64,000 nucleotides of DNA from Marchantia polymorpha subsp. ruderalis (taxonomy: Eukaryota; Streptophyta; Marchantiopsida; Marchantiales; Marchantiaceae), in the NCBI GenBank assembly GCA_037833965.1, contig AP031352.1, positions 4,258,501 through 4,322,500 on the forward strand, written 5' to 3'. Position numbers and translations under genes: made by a program. Of this stretch, positions 32,254-43,699 are shown in pieces (the first letter of the stretch is position 1; each line of letters begins with the position of its first letter). The notes beneath the pieces are model-generated. The model was not told where the DNA came from, did no database searches, and worked only from the letters and a program-made list of their open reading frames with translations.

Positions 32254-33504
32254 CTACATACCAGGTCCAATATGCATAGAGAAAACTTGTTTTGGAGAAA
32301 CTGATATTTCTCCAGATGCGAAAAGCAGATAAAGCTGACCATTGGGGTCTTTGCTCATTTCGAAGGATTGAATAACTTGATTTTTTGAGAAGTTTGAGCA
32401 ATTTTGTGTGGAAGTACAGGCTCCTGTGAGTATGCCCGATTGTGTGTTGTAGGGCAATATTGATTGTAAGCTCGTTGTAGAGATATTCATCTCGGATGTG
32501 AAATCTCTTGTGGATTGAATTTTAAGCTTTAAATCTAGTGAAGCTCGTGGGTAGGCATGTCTTCAGCTTCTAGATGGGAAGCAACCTGGTCCCGGTACAG
32601 ATCGATCGGGAAGAAATTTTGAGACAGCGGTAGTCAGCGTCTTGACATTGCTGGTGGGAAAATTGATTCCTTGCTGTCAGTATACATCTGTAGCAACAAC
32701 CTTCATCTTTACCTCAACTTCAACTTCAGTTGTCAGTGACCCAGATCTGTTCATTTTGCGGCTCAAACATTCGTTTCCGAATCTTTAATTAAAAACCAAT
32801 TCAGAGATTTCGAATCGTCTTCGAGCTTTTTGAAACGCCACTGACATTCACAACAGATATTTAAACTATGTTTCAGTATCCTATGCCCACACAAGCACCC
32901 TGAATTGTAGTAGGCTGGTTCATAAGAAGTGTACTCAACGCCCCGATTCGGATGTGCAGGTCATAAGTGAGATTTCCAAATTTATCGGGGTCGATGCCAA
33001 TCAAAGGCAAGGCTTGATCAGACAGGCGAAGAAGAAGGGAGAGAAGCTGTGATTCCTGGCATAGATAATAATATGTTATGCGAATGTTTAGGAGGGAATC
33101 GACTCCGTTCAATGTAGAGACTGAATGCCCATTATGTCAGACCCGTGCAACGAGACGAGACCTTCATCTGTAGTATGGTTCTTCCGATTCTTGCAGTGGA
33201 GCCAAGCCTCTCTCTCTGACATTAGGACTGTTATTTTATCACTTCTGTCATATATATAGCTAAGCCTGATAACGCCGGATTATCATTAATCTGCAAGCCG
33301 CATAGCTTCAGCTGTGAACACATCTCCTGCCAACTGGCTGGGACCACAGAAATTGAAGATTACGACTCGAATTTTTATGACGCACCATCCGAGACTTAGC
33401 TGATTGCCTTTGCACATCCTTGATTTCTTGTCACTATTGAGATGTTTCTTGGAGCGTTCGGTTCCTCTCATCTGTGTAGACGTGATTTCAGTCATTCGTG
33501 ACAA
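32254..33504 (-). pseudogene. Unrecognised region W, copy 2
   Basis: Same segment order as W1, on the minus strand: MSRMTEITSTQMRGTERSKK (33286-33504), NGVDSLLNIRITYYYLCQES...ALPLIGIDPDKF (32873-33112), the SHLEAEDMPTHELH segment (about 32530-32780) and SFEMSKDPNGQ...QVFSMHIGPGM (32254-32490). Several stops and a 30-bp loss relative to W3 separate the pieces. It lies tail to tail with LOR3, with about 60 bp between the ends. Function unknown. Confidence 0.3.
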
Positions 33505-34343
33505 ACATTGTGAAATGCATCGTTATCTCAAGACTTTGGCGAGATAACGATTCAAACACTACACACCTTATCAATTAGAAGCTCATTACAGCAACCAGAG
33601 GAGTCTACGAACGGGTTGTGCATGAAAGATCATACAACATTCAGTTAGATCGCAAACTCCTTAACAAATACTTACGATCAGGTTCAGTGACATCGTAATC
33701 GTTCTGCTTAGCCCCGCCACCTTAGATTGGAGAATTGGCAAACCTCATGTGAATCAAGATTGATGGCCGATAACTCATGTAGATTATTTCATCATCATCA
33801 CTTCACTGCACTGCAGTTAGTGTCTTCTTTTTGTTTCCTATATAAGCTGAACACTGAACAGTATTATAGACTAAGTATACCATAGCGTGGTCCTTTTAGG
33901 ACAGTCCTCAACAAAAGCAAATTTGTAATTTTCAACAAATACGATGAATTCTATAAAATAGGACGAGTAACTGGTACATTGAAATAATCAATTACCTACT
34001 TACTGTCTCTCTTAAATAATTAAGTAAATTAAGAGGAGTCAAGTACACGGAGTGCATTATCAAGTGCTGTGGTACGAAATCCCTGCTGACGCAGAGTCGA
34101 AATATCCACTTAGTGTCTAGGTCTTTGAACTTTGCTCTGCAAAAGCAAATTCATTGAATAAATATATTTCAAATCTATACCAGAATTCTTGCAAAACATT
34201 TCTCAAGGGTAAGGTCGGGTATTCCAGGCATGGTGACGTTTCTGAAAAGCTAGATGAATTCAAATTAATGATTACATAAGAGATTCTTTAGGCATGTATG
34301 TTGTCTACGAGATGATATGATCATTTTTTTTACAACAATTTGT
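33505..34343. other. Spacer between W2 and the hairpin
   Basis: Duplicated spacer, homologous to 51718-52574 and, in reverse, to 4705-5531. No gene is seen. Confidence 0.4.
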
Positions 34344-34392
34344 GCATGAGATTTCTGATTCTTGCTTTTGCAAACAAGAATCAGAATCATGC
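34344..34392. repeat. Conserved hairpin, copy 2 (one arm shortened)
   Basis: Left arm 34344-34364, right arm 34375-34392. The right arm lacks 3 nt relative to the perfect copy at 4653-4704. Confidence 0.75.
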
Positions 34393-34613
34393 ACAAAGTG
34401 TTTTCTTGTCACTTGGGCAGTGCATATTATGGTAATGCACAACACATTTCCAGAATTGTTTTACAAGCACAATTGTTGGGTTCAAAAATTGGTGCTCAAT
34501 CTAGGGGATATTTATGTTCGGACCTACACTGCTCCTATAGAGTAGCCTCTCTCCTAGCTCTTGTAATCTCTTTACTTGAATGCACTTGGAGGTGACATCT
34601 TCATCATTGTGCC

Positions 34614-34912
34614 ACACTCCTCCGCTCCTCCCGTTGGGCAGCGCGGGAAGCCGACAAGAACGCGATTCTGGTTACTTTCCACGACTAGATTCGATTCAAA
34701 AATTGACTGAGACGCGATTGTGGATGCTCTGGATTCACGTCTGGATTCGACTTCCGACGAGACTACTGGAACGCACTCCTAGATGCTCTCACATAATGGC
34801 ATCGATTACTGGGATGCGACCGGCGATTCCTCTCTCAGATTGGCCTGAACCGCGATTCCGAACGGGCGAACCGGCGAGCGGCTAGGAATGCCCGTGGCCG
34901 GTGGATCGTCGA
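34614..34912. mobile_element. 299-bp insertion with a 13-bp target-site duplication
   Basis: A GC-rich block is flanked by perfect 13-bp direct repeats TCATCATTGTGCC at 34601-34613 and 34913-34925. The other two modules (near 4440 and 52840) carry one copy of this 13-mer and no insertion, so the empty site is known. There are no terminal inverted repeats and no poly-A tail on either strand. Recurrent GCGATTC/GGATTCG words are seen inside. The long duplication suggests LINE-type target priming, as for a SINE or retrocopy, but I do not recognise a tRNA-like head. The open frame across it (34580-34885) is chimeric. Confidence 0.75.
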
Positions 34913-34925
34913 TCATCATTGTGCC

Positions 34926-36865
34926 TCAATCTAGATCTCAGTCAAGGGTTTCAATATGTATCATTTGAATTATCTTGACTTCAGGAAAAAATGTTGATTT
35001 TGATCAAAGATTGAATTTTTTTCCAAATACAACGTTGGATATCATTACTTATCAAGACATTTCAATCCTATGATATGATGTTAATTAATTGGAAATGACA
35101 ACTGAAAATATACATTTGAATTAGCAGTATTCAAAGTAGTCAAATATATTATAAAATTATTATTGAAATTACAAATATTCTACAATGTACGTAATAATGT
35201 ATAAATGAAGATTATATAAATTATTTCATAGATTTTTCCTCTCGTAAAAGGAAAAATATGAATTTTCCTGTATTAAAAAATTGATAATAATTCTATTCTA
35301 TAATAATTAATGATACGCTTTATTAATAAGTAATGTATATTTTTTTAAATAACATTTCATACTAATAATAAGATTTTCAGTTTTTTTATTGATAATTTTT
35401 TTAAAAAAATGAACAAAAACTTTTTACAGTTCTATCCAATCATTTACTCATTAGTTTAATTATTCAAAGATTGTCATTCACAACAAGTAAACTTTCTTAA
35501 GTCCTGATTTCAACTTCAAAACTTTAAAAATATTTGTTCAATTTTTTCATTTCTAGATATATTGACATTTTTGAAATTTAGATGTGTGTTATGCATTTAA
35601 GCATCTTATCTCATTGAAAAATCTTATGATATGTACCTTTACCCACCTTGTAATATTCAGCTTCATCTGTGCTACAATTTGAATATCTACATGTAAAATA
35701 TTATATAGTTCATTCATATTACAAAACAAATGTGGATTTTTATTTACAAGATGATAGTTCTTATTTGAATAAGAATGTATTTTTTTCAGAACATGATAGT
35801 ATGCATAATTTGAAATTTTGCAATGTTGATTCTCCAATTACTACTCAAACGTCTACAAATTTTATAGTCAGTAAAACTAGATACATATCAAATTATGTTC
35901 ATGTCACCTTCAATTTCATTTTCTTACATGATTTTACTAATCTTCATAAATATTCCATTGAATCTATCATTAAAACTTTATTGAAAAAAACTTTTATTTT
36001 AGAACAAAAAAAATTCTGAACTTGATGTATATATGATATACACTTTAACTATGGTTATACAAGATAAAACCATTATATTTAAGTTCCATATGTGATGAGT
36101 TTCGGCTTTGTCTCACTTGATAGTAGATACTTTTATTATATTGAAACATTGACTCTTTTTAAACTAAATAAAATTTAGACGTTAGTTGTACTATTTTTTC
36201 CATGCATGTCAACAAGTAAGAGATTTAACGAATACTTGTTTCAAGTTTCAGCGTCTAAGATTGTCTAACGTACTGTGTATCTCGTTTTAACTTTCAAAGT
36301 CTAACATTTCCTTCCGTCCTGTAAAACGTATGGCGTAACGTGTATGTCCAACGTTTCCTACCGTAATGTAAAATGTATGGCGTAACGTGCATGTACAGAT
36401 TGTATAAAGTGATCAGGAATGAATGAAGTTGTCCACAATGTGCTTTCGTTGTTGCTGCTATCATTGTTGTGAGGCTGTCACTTAATTTCTTCATTGTATG
36501 TTCTCCTTAAGTTTCAATCGTTCTTCAGTTGTTGTCACATTGTTGGATTCAGTTTCACAGGTGAGATCGTGGAGTTAAGTTTCAAGGTGCTTTCGAACAT
36601 TCTAGCCAAAAGTATTGTACGTGTTACAAATGTTGTACATAATCTGCTGTCGTTGTCAGGTTGTCGATGAATTTGTAATGCACATGTTACAAATGTTGTA
36701 CATAATCTGCTGTCATTGTAAGGTTGTCAATGAATTACTACATGTTCCTCATGAGTTTCAATAGTTAGTTCTCACATCGTTTGATTTGGTTTCACAGGTG
36801 AGTTCGTGTAGTCAAGTTCCAAGGTGCTTTGAATTATTCTAGCCAAGAGTACTGCACAGGTTACA
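34926..36865. other. AT-rich spacer and upstream repeats of Z3
   Basis: 34926-36150 is AT-rich and homologous to the stretches upstream of Z1 and Z4. From about 36150 come the degenerate direct repeats seen before all Z genes: GGCGTAACGTG words at 36325-36390, TTTCACAGGTGAG elements near 36560 and 36795, and TTGTACATAATCTGCTGTC near 36640 and 36700. Frames at 35669-36019 are AT-driven and unsupported. No other gene is seen. Confidence 0.5.
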
Positions 36866-37477
36866 ATGGTTCTCAAGGATTCTTCAAAGAAAAACCTTGG
36901 TGGCCATCTGTACATGAAGACCAGACAGTTTCTCAAAGGACTGAAAACAAATAAACGATCTGCTTCAAGGAATTTACCAGATGCAGAGTTTTCTTCTACA
37001 TCGACCGAGTTCATGAAGATTGATGAGGGAGAACCAGGGTACTATCCTGAAATTTCTTCCTGTGCAGATGTTGGTAACACCAGCTTTAGGCACTGGGTGG
37101 ATAACTCTGATTCAAATCTTTCTCATGGTGAGGATGGAATGGAAACGTCAGATATTGTGCCAATTGATGATATGACTTCTCAACCTCAATCTTACGAAAG
37201 CCAAGATTGGCTTCCAACATTTGAAAGCAGACATTATCAGCTTGCAGGTGCTACTTGTATAGATAATGATCAATCTTTGGTTGCACAAGAAAGTGCAGAA
37301 GAAAGTGTGGATTATGATGCATCAGCAATCAATATTCCTTATCTTGATTGCCGAAGACCTTCACAAATGGATGGTTATCGAATTACTGTGACCAAGGAGG
37401 TGAAGGAGGAAAGAATATTCTGGTTTTGGAAGAGGTTCTCCTTCATGGATGCGATAAGTGCATGGCGTAATGGCTAA
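36866..37477 (+). CDS. Unrecognised Z-family protein, copy Z3 (203 aa)
   Basis: A 203-residue open frame, close to Z1. It differs from Z1 by scattered substitutions and a 9-bp in-frame deletion after NKRS. The basic N-terminal block SKKNLGGHLYMKTRQFLKGL, the central DVGNTSFRHWVDNSDSNLS and DDMTSQPQSYESQDWLPTFE, and the C-terminus VKEERIFWFWKRFSFMDA through SAWRNG are all kept. No known domain, signal peptide or transmembrane segment is seen. The charge pattern (basic head, acidic middle) would suit a regulatory or scaffold protein, but that is a guess. The stop codon's last base is supplied by the adjacent 121-bp insertion, as at Z1; shared insertion and shared 3' deletion make Z1 and Z3 closest relatives. 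Confidence 0.65.
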   Translation: MVLKDSSKKNLGGHLYMKTRQFLKGLKTNKRSASRNLPDAEFSSTSTEFMKIDEGEPGYYPEISSCADVGNTSFRHWVDNSDSNLSHGEDGMETSDIVPIDDMTSQPQSYESQDWLPTFESRHYQLAGATCIDNDQSLVAQESAEESVDYDASAINIPYLDCRRPSQMDGYRITVTKEVKEERIFWFWKRFSFMDAISAWRNG

Positions 37478-37597
37478 GGTTCAAGCGATGAAATTCGGAA
37501 AGACGAAGAAATCGACAAAATACCTAATCCCGGCCCTGGAACGCCGATCGGCCGGACGCCCGCATCGCACGGCGTCCCTGTGTCGACTAACTCCCGG
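37477..37597. mobile_element. 121-bp insertion after Z3 with an 8-bp duplication
   Basis: Flanked by AATGGCTA at 37469-37476 and 37598-37605. It is the same sequence as at 1701-1821, and the corresponding sites after Z2 and Z4 are empty. The interior is GC-rich, with CCGATCGGCCGGACGCCCGC. No terminal inverted repeats are seen. Confidence 0.6.
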
Positions 37598-37605
37598 AAT
37601 GGCTA

Positions 37606-39454
37606 GAAGAGTTTTTGTGAAAGATTCTTGACAGGAGCTGGAATATGATGCATTGGTAGAACTTGATAGTTGAAGACTATCCTTATCACTGGAAAGAACA
37701 TGCTGTATTTTTTCAGATTACTTTTTAACTGGAGTTTTATCTTCAAAGGTTTCTATCAGTGGCTAAAACTTGTTGTTCTTCTCTTCAGTCCATGCTATTG
37801 ACTACAAAAGTTAGCGTGAGCAATACAGGTCGATGACGAGGGAGCAAGTCCCTGCACAGCTGATGAGATTCATGAAGGACATAAACATTTCGATATAGGA
37901 TGACATTATCCAGTTCAAATTTTGTTCCAGCATGTGAAATTCCTATGCTTGAAAGCTATTCGGTTGTTGTCTTTGGGAACATAGCAACAAAGAAAGGGAC
38001 GTTAGATTCTGTTGAATGCTCAACAACTGATCATTGGTTGGCTTTCGCTGGATGTCAGTGCCGACTTGGTGCTCAAACATTTCAAAAATTTACGCAGAAG
38101 TTTGTCGTTGTTTCAGTTGTCATCTACAAACAGAAAGCAGTGAGAAGGTAGCCACTCTCCAAAATTGGCTTGCGTTATAATGTTACGTAACGTGAACATA
38201 TAACTGTACGTTCATATCAGTTATCTAGCAAGATAATTGTTTTTAGCTGCAAAAGGAAACATTTTATTAATGCATCTGATCTTCATTCAGCAGACTTAGT
38301 CCAATTTATTTTCAAATGTTGCTCAACTATAAACTGCGTAATGTAACCCCTGTGATTCCAGATAAGAAACCTTTACTTCGAGATTGTTTTTACGAGCTTG
38401 GTTGTTACACCAAGTCACATTTTAAGAACGTGTTTCAGCTTGGTTGCTCTGCGGAAAGATTCCGGACTGGTATTAACCTGCCCGTGAATGTCTTTTCTAA
38501 ACTGAGCTCTCGCTTAGTGCAGAATGATATGCAAGGAGATTCCTGATGTTTGGCAATTTGCAAACCTAGGTAATCGAATCCTTTTTCGTCTTCTTCAAGA
38601 TGCTGTTCCGAATTCACTATCGATCTTGAGAGGCTCTAGGCCGAGCTTGGGTACATGCCTGTGACAAGCAGCATCATTGGAGATGATATACCTCATACTT
38701 TGATATTGCTTTCAGTTTTGAAGATAACTACCTATTCCTTAATGAACTGTATTGGAGATGATATTCCTCATACTTTGTTATTGCTTTAAGTTTTGAAGAT
38801 AACTACCTATTCCTAAATGAACTGTATAGAATTTTTCTTCAACCTCAAAGCATGAATTGGGTCCTCAAGTGTCGTAAGTTGTAGCTACAGCTGCCAGCTG
38901 AAACCTAGAGTAAGGAAGAAGAAGAGGACATCAAGACCAGAAAAAAATTAATTCAAAATAGTTGATTTTGCCAGTATATCGTAAAGTAGGAGTATGTATT
39001 GAACTTCAAAGTCGAATTGATGTCAAACTTGAACAAAAGTTTATCTTCTGCATTCAGTTGATAGTCTAGATAAATTATATACCGTCATGCACTAAGTCCC
39101 TTTCTTTCATGCATATAATATGCTATACGGTGTACGCCTTATTGACCTTCTATCCTCACCAGATCTGCTTCACTGGAATATTGTGCCACACAAAAGCTGG
39201 TTGGCAAGTTCTGTGTGTCAATAAGACCGCATTAGTTCACAAGAGGCAGCACAGAAATGTATGAATGATGTAAGGAAAATATCATGACCCTTGAGTCATG
39301 CTGGCAAGCCTCTTGGGTACATCATGTAATACTCATTACCTAGATTTTTTTGTTCCGCTTTGCTTGATAAACGTTTTTTTGGCCTACTTCGACCTCTTAA
39401 TGTAATATATATACACCAAGTATGTTATAAAATGAAATGAAAGCTTATTTTCAT
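37606..39454. other. 3' flank of Z3 and module end
   Basis: Holds the conserved YSVVVFGNIATKKGTLD frame, open here from 37900 to 38151, and further module-end DNA homologous to 23550-24420. Relative to Z2 and Z4 about 0.9 kb is missing just after GGAGTTTTATCTTC. A 75-bp tandem duplication lies at 38678-38827. The frame may be a remnant exon. No complete gene is recognised. Confidence 0.4.
38678..38827. repeat. 75-bp tandem duplication
   Basis: Units 38678-38752 and 38753-38827 (TGGAGATGATAT...CTTAATGAACTGTAT) differ at a few bases. The equivalent DNA near 23830 has one unit. Confidence 0.85.
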
Positions 39455-40031
39455 CTAGATAGTCATCCAGAGAAGTAGAATCAACGTGAGCGAGCGCTTG
39501 TCGGAGTTTCGTGAACCGCAAAATCGACCACGTTCCAGAGCTATACTGTGGTGGTTCAGAGCCTCGTCGCACAGGCCATAACAACACTAATGCCAATTTG
39601 TGAACATCTTCAGGACTCCATCTACGAGTCCTCGAGATGTTCTTAAATAGATGGAGGGAAGGCCAGTTGGATACCTTACTCTGATCCCTTAGCTAAGACA
39701 AGATTGCGTTCAGCTGAGCTGCCAATATACTTCGATTCAAAGCATTATACATTTCAGCTGCACCATGAAGATCCCAACAACGATCTTACAATCAATATCG
39801 CGCAAGCAGCACACTCATGGAAAACTGTATTACCACAAAACACCAGTCAATTGTCTCAAAATCTCAATTTATTGAGGAAGGACACATTGGGTCCAACTAA
39901 TCTAAATAGCATCTGGAGAAACACCACTTTCTACAAATCTAGTTCTTTTATCCATAAAGGACTTGGTATGTAGACATCCAAGAGAAACGATCCTGTTCTC
40001 TGACACATAATTTTGGAAAGTGCTCTTGTAA
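39455..40031. other. Module boundary (copy 2) and W-like 3' tail
   Basis: Starts with the boundary block shared with 24421 and 57366. At 39704-39973 a plus-strand frame (LPIYFDSKHYTFQLHHEDPN, ending HKGLGM) lies tail to tail with LOR5. It resembles the last part of region W, whose copies end in GLGM. The sister copy at about 57650-57910 is interrupted, so it is probably a remnant. Confidence 0.35.
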
Positions 40032-40560
40032 TCAATCTGAGTGCTTGCCACCATGTTTCTCCTTGTTCTCATTGTGGATAGCTTCCATGATTGTAACCAC
40101 GGCAGCGACAAATGCCTGATCAACGTTGGGACTGACAAGGACTCCATAGTTGCTTTTCCCGGTAATCATAGAGGTCAGAGAGAAATGCTTCTTGGCAACC
40201 TGCAGCAGATACACACATATCATCTTCCATAGAAATTCTTGAATGGCAAAACTAGTACATCTGACATCACGAGTTAATACATGTTCCATCTCAAGTTGCA
40301 ATAGACTTTGAACGAGCAGCCCTTCAAGGGATAATAAGAGTGTCATTTCGCTTCTTACATTTAAACTGCTGAATTACATACCTCGGCGGCAATTGATGCT
40401 CCTTTGAAAATGATTTCATAGTTGCGGCGAACAAAGTCACCCTTCACTTGGAAGGTAAGTTCTGAATCAGCTTCGAGTTGAATTTCGTATGTCAATTCTG
40501 CCGCGTCCCTCATGTTTTTGTCCCAAACAGTGAACAGTTCTGTCCAACTCTCTCCTTTGT
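40032..40560 (-). pseudogene. LOR5, 5'-truncated
   Basis: Exon 3 (40032-40199) encodes KKHFSLTSMITGKSNYGVLV...AFVAAVV through KHSD and is intact. Exon 2 runs from 40382 only to about 40560, starting at YKGESW; the codons KISLHDTYQV and all of exon 1 are missing. Compared with LOR6, about 1.29 kb (58497 to about 59786) is deleted, and the junction is followed by short tandem copies of GGTGAAATACA. Remaining codons are nearly identical to LOR6, so the loss is recent. No start or promoter remains. Confidence 0.88.
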
Positions 40561-40709
40561 ACATACAGGTGGAATTTTCAAGGTGAAATACAGGTGAAAT
40601 ACAGGTGGAATTTTCAAGGTCTCGCTGTAACTTCGGAAGATGAGCTAGACTCAGAATATAAAAAGCTTGAGCAGTTTGGAGGCTTGTAACCTTAATTCTT
40701 CCTTACATA

Positions 40710-40738
40710 GGTCATTCCATGGTTTCCATGGAATGACC
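40710..40738. repeat. Perfect 13-bp inverted repeat (snap-back insertion)
   Basis: GGTCATTCCATGG, TTT, then its reverse complement. The sister copy at about 59898-59925 reads GGTCATTCCATGGTTTCCAAAACAATG without the second arm. Here 11 nt complementary to the first arm have been inserted. Confidence 0.9.
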
Positions 40739-40788
40739 AAAACAATGTAACAGTTGCAGTTCACGAATGTATTTGCATGCTGATAATT

Positions 40789-41952
40789 TTATAAGGACGT
40801 AATTGCTACGAAAATTTCTTCTGTCCCATCTTCATTCAAAAATTGAAGAAAAACTTGAGGACCATCTTGTCTCTTCGTTGCTTCTGCGGACCTTCTCCTC
40901 TTGTTCTGAAGATAGAAATTTGGACTGTGACACAAACATTGATTCGTCGAACAATGAAACTTGTTGTTGGCAAGAATCTGGCTGTACAGAGCAGCCAACA
41001 GTGAATGCATGCTCAATCTTGACTCCTACTAGTGTTAGTGTCATAGCTCTATTTCAAAGATGATGCCTGGATGCAAGCAGGAAGATGACACTCTGTTATA
41101 CGAGGTAGATCTACTCGCCCGTAGGAAAATTCTCAGAGCTGATAGGGTTTATCAACAGTTATCATAGTAAAGATAATTTACAAGGACTACGTCAGGCTTA
41201 TGCCATGAGTTGTTATTTGCCATGTGTCGTGGCTGAAAAGGATTTGATTATGGTACACGCATTTTTAGTTACGAACTCAAAATCACCATAGAAACTAAAC
41301 ACCAAATATTTTAACAAAATTAGTTGACAAAGCGGCCATCACAACTAAGAACCGCCGATGTTGTGGATTTTGAAAATGGAGTCACTGCTGATGAAATGAA
41401 CAGCGGCTGGAAGATCATATTTGGCTAGATCATTCCATCTCCGGTTCCAATACTCGTGCACACATGCATGCAAAGCCCTGGAAATTGGCGATTTAGGGCA
41501 TATATTTCGGAAGAATCCTGTTGATGTTGCCTACATTTGTACGTGAACACGATCAAACTTGGATTACCTGGAGGTGAGTTATTTCCATAGGCTCTCTCAT
41601 GTACCCTAAATTGCCCTCTTTCCAAGGGTTGTGGCCTCAGCAGTCCTTAGGATCGGAAAGTGTTCATCCTTTGAATACTTTTTCAAGAGCATGGGATTCT
41701 TCAGTATCTGCCGAAGTAGATTTCTACGCTCACGCCCGCAGAGCTGCATGAGGAAAGGTCTGGAGGTAATTCCATGCGGTTTCTAACAATAAAATATATT
41801 CTCGGGTTAAATTTCACGATCATGTTGAGCGTCCTTGTTGCAATATACCATATGTTTTGTCTATGTAGTACCAACTTGTAAACATTATCTGTTGTCTCCT
41901 GTATTTCATACATGCAAACCAGGTCACTGTCCTTAAAATATCCTGACAGCAA
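40789..41952 (-). pseudogene. Unrecognised decayed gene between LOR5 and GLP5
   Basis: Minus-strand protein-like segments shared with 59900-61124. They are FEVLLSGYFKDSDLVCMYE (about 41880-41945), PFLMQLCGRERRNLLRQIL and LKKYSKDEHFPILRTA (about 41640-41785, preceded by a possible TGTTAG acceptor), and KRQDGPQVFLQFLNEDGTEE (about 40810-40900). The VLLSGYFKDS segment recalls the BTB/POZ fold, but the match is short and I do not claim it. Stops and indels between the two copies show decay; the stop after RTA in the other copy is lost here. No intact frame joins the pieces. Confidence 0.3.
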
Positions 41953-42422
41953 GACCTCGAAGACCGGATAGCTCAGTTACCTCTAGGAACTAGATGATGT
42001 CCTGGACTCCTGCATTTTTCAAACAAAATGACACACACCAACCTAGCTTGATTTTGAATAAGCAATTCAAAGAGCTTTTTTTTAGAACACAAAGAAAAAG
42101 TCAATATGAACTAGAGAAGGTTTATTAATGTCAGGGGTGAACTAAACACTGCAGCTTCCCACTGATGTACATGAAGACAATGTAACCGAAGCCTTAACAG
42201 TTTAACACACCGCAAAGCGAACAGATACTTGGAAATATCCCTTCTTATTGAATAGTATATCTTACACTTTGAAAAGATTCAAAATATAAATAAACGACTG
42301 CAATCAGTTAATACAAAAATGTATATAAACAAGAGCGGATGACGATAGGACAGATTTTATGACGGAAGGGCTCTTGCACGATATGTACTTTTCTTCATAT
42401 TGTCTGCACATTCAACGTCTTC
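41953..42422. other. Spacer and 3' flank of GLP5
   Basis: Nearly identical to 61125-61595. It contains the GLP 3' flank block (CACTGCAGCTTCC, CTGATGTACATGAAGAC). No gene is seen. Confidence 0.45.
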
Positions 42423-43557
42423 TCAGACAGTGGTGGAAATCAACTGGCCAGGAACACACACTCCATGCTTGGCAGCCTCCAGAGTCGGCGGCTCGTTATA
42501 AGGTCTCTGCGACTTCAGTGCTCCAACTGTTGCTATATCTTGATTGAACGCTATAGCAGCTGCACGCTCAGGTAATTGCAAAACCGCTCCAGCAGCATCC
42601 TGAAGGAAAAGAAAATTGTTACTAACTGTTGATACGAATGTCTCATTCTATTGTTGGACATCATGTAGAATATCTGGGTCTGTAGAGCTACATCGACCTT
42701 ATTCCTATTTTTGTAATGCATTACTCTCTTCAAATCACATATGAAATTGAAAATACTTCATAAATTTGAAGTTTTTAATATAGAAGGAGACTTACCAAAG
42801 TGCCTGGATTTTGGCTATTCAGAGCCGAAAGGTAGAAAGCTGTTTCTGTACCAACATTCAACTCAAAATGTAACAAACCGCGAGGAAAGACGATGAGATC
42901 TCCCGGGTACAGAATGTGGATATGAGCTTGTCCTGCAGTCAAATGGTCAAGACGTAAAATTTCAGGGAAGGGATTCACATATAAATTTTAGTCCTAGGCA
43001 AATTCCAATGATGATTTGCATCAAGTTGAAAACATTATAACCTTTGGTGTCAACGAAACCAGCCTGAAGTGGACCACCACTGATCAAGGAAAGGAGCTCT
43101 GTAGCACGGGGGTGGGTGTGTGGTACGTTCTCTCCACACGGGACCATCTTGAACTGAACAACGGTCAGACCCTGGGACCTGCAAATGCCAGAAAGAAAAA
43201 AGATAAAACTCATTTAGTCAACCAAAGAATATCCCTTCGATATAAGACATGTCTTTTGTGCATCTGATTTATAACCCAGCAAAAAAGAAATGTGTCGCTG
43301 AATTCGACGTACGTAAGGCCAGGGAACTTTCCGATGTCGAGAGCTGCTCGAACGCCTCCAGATCCAATAGATACATCTCCATTGGCAAAGATGTTGCGGA
43401 AGACAGGTGTAGTTGCGTTTGCTGAAAAGTCGACCAGAGGATCGGGATCGGCAGCCTCGACTCTCTGTACCAGCACCAGGCATGTGCTGTAAATGAAAAG
43501 AAGCATAACCATGCCATGCACCATCTTGGACTTGCAATCACCCTTCGAGAAGTTCAT
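42423..43557 (-). CDS. Germin-like protein GLP5 (231 aa, 4 exons)
   Basis: Exons 43313-43557, 43042-43178, 42796-42932 and 42423-42599 join in frame through GT-AG introns to 231 residues. Residues 1-35 form a signal peptide ending VEA|ADPDPL. An N-glycosylation motif NATT is at 47-50. Germin box 1, G-ENVPHTHPRATELLSLIS-G, supplies His102, His104 and Glu109; box 2, GDLIVFPRGLLHFELN, supplies His149. All four expected metal ligands are therefore present. The mature protein should be a secreted, cell-wall-associated cupin forming the germin hexamer; germins are oxalate oxidases or superoxide dismutases, and which applies here cannot be told. The N-terminal cysteine pair of classical germins is absent; Cys96 (VPCGEN) and the C-terminal Cys (GVCVPG) could pair instead. 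One substitution, EAAKHGVC, replaces the usual Pro. It is divergent to GLP6, about 2.2 kb away. Confidence 0.92.
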
Positions 43558-43691
43558 GATCGTCGTCTGTATTCAAATTTTGGTGTGAAGACGAACACAC
43601 TCGATAAAGTAGTTCGCCAGGATCTGTGACGAAAACCGATACAAGGGAAGGGAGATCTTCCTGAGCCTGCTGGAGAGGTGATTTCAGCTTG

Positions 43692-43699
43692 CCTTTATA
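43692..43699 (-). promoter_or_regulatory. TATA element of GLP5
   Basis: Minus strand TTCAGGTGTATAAAGGC, about 140 bp upstream of the ATG. Confidence 0.7.

Noticed and set aside
34580-34885. 101-codon frame
   Set aside because: It starts in the host spacer and runs into the 299-bp insertion; chimeric and absent from sister modules.
35669-36019. 116-codon frame in AT-rich DNA
   Set aside because: AT-driven and not kept open in the matching stretches upstream of Z1 and Z4.
43292-43492. 66-codon frame antisense to GLP5 exon 1, repeated opposite GLP3, GLP4, GLP6 and GLP7
   Set aside because: A shadow of the conserved germin coding strand; no independent start or promoter context.
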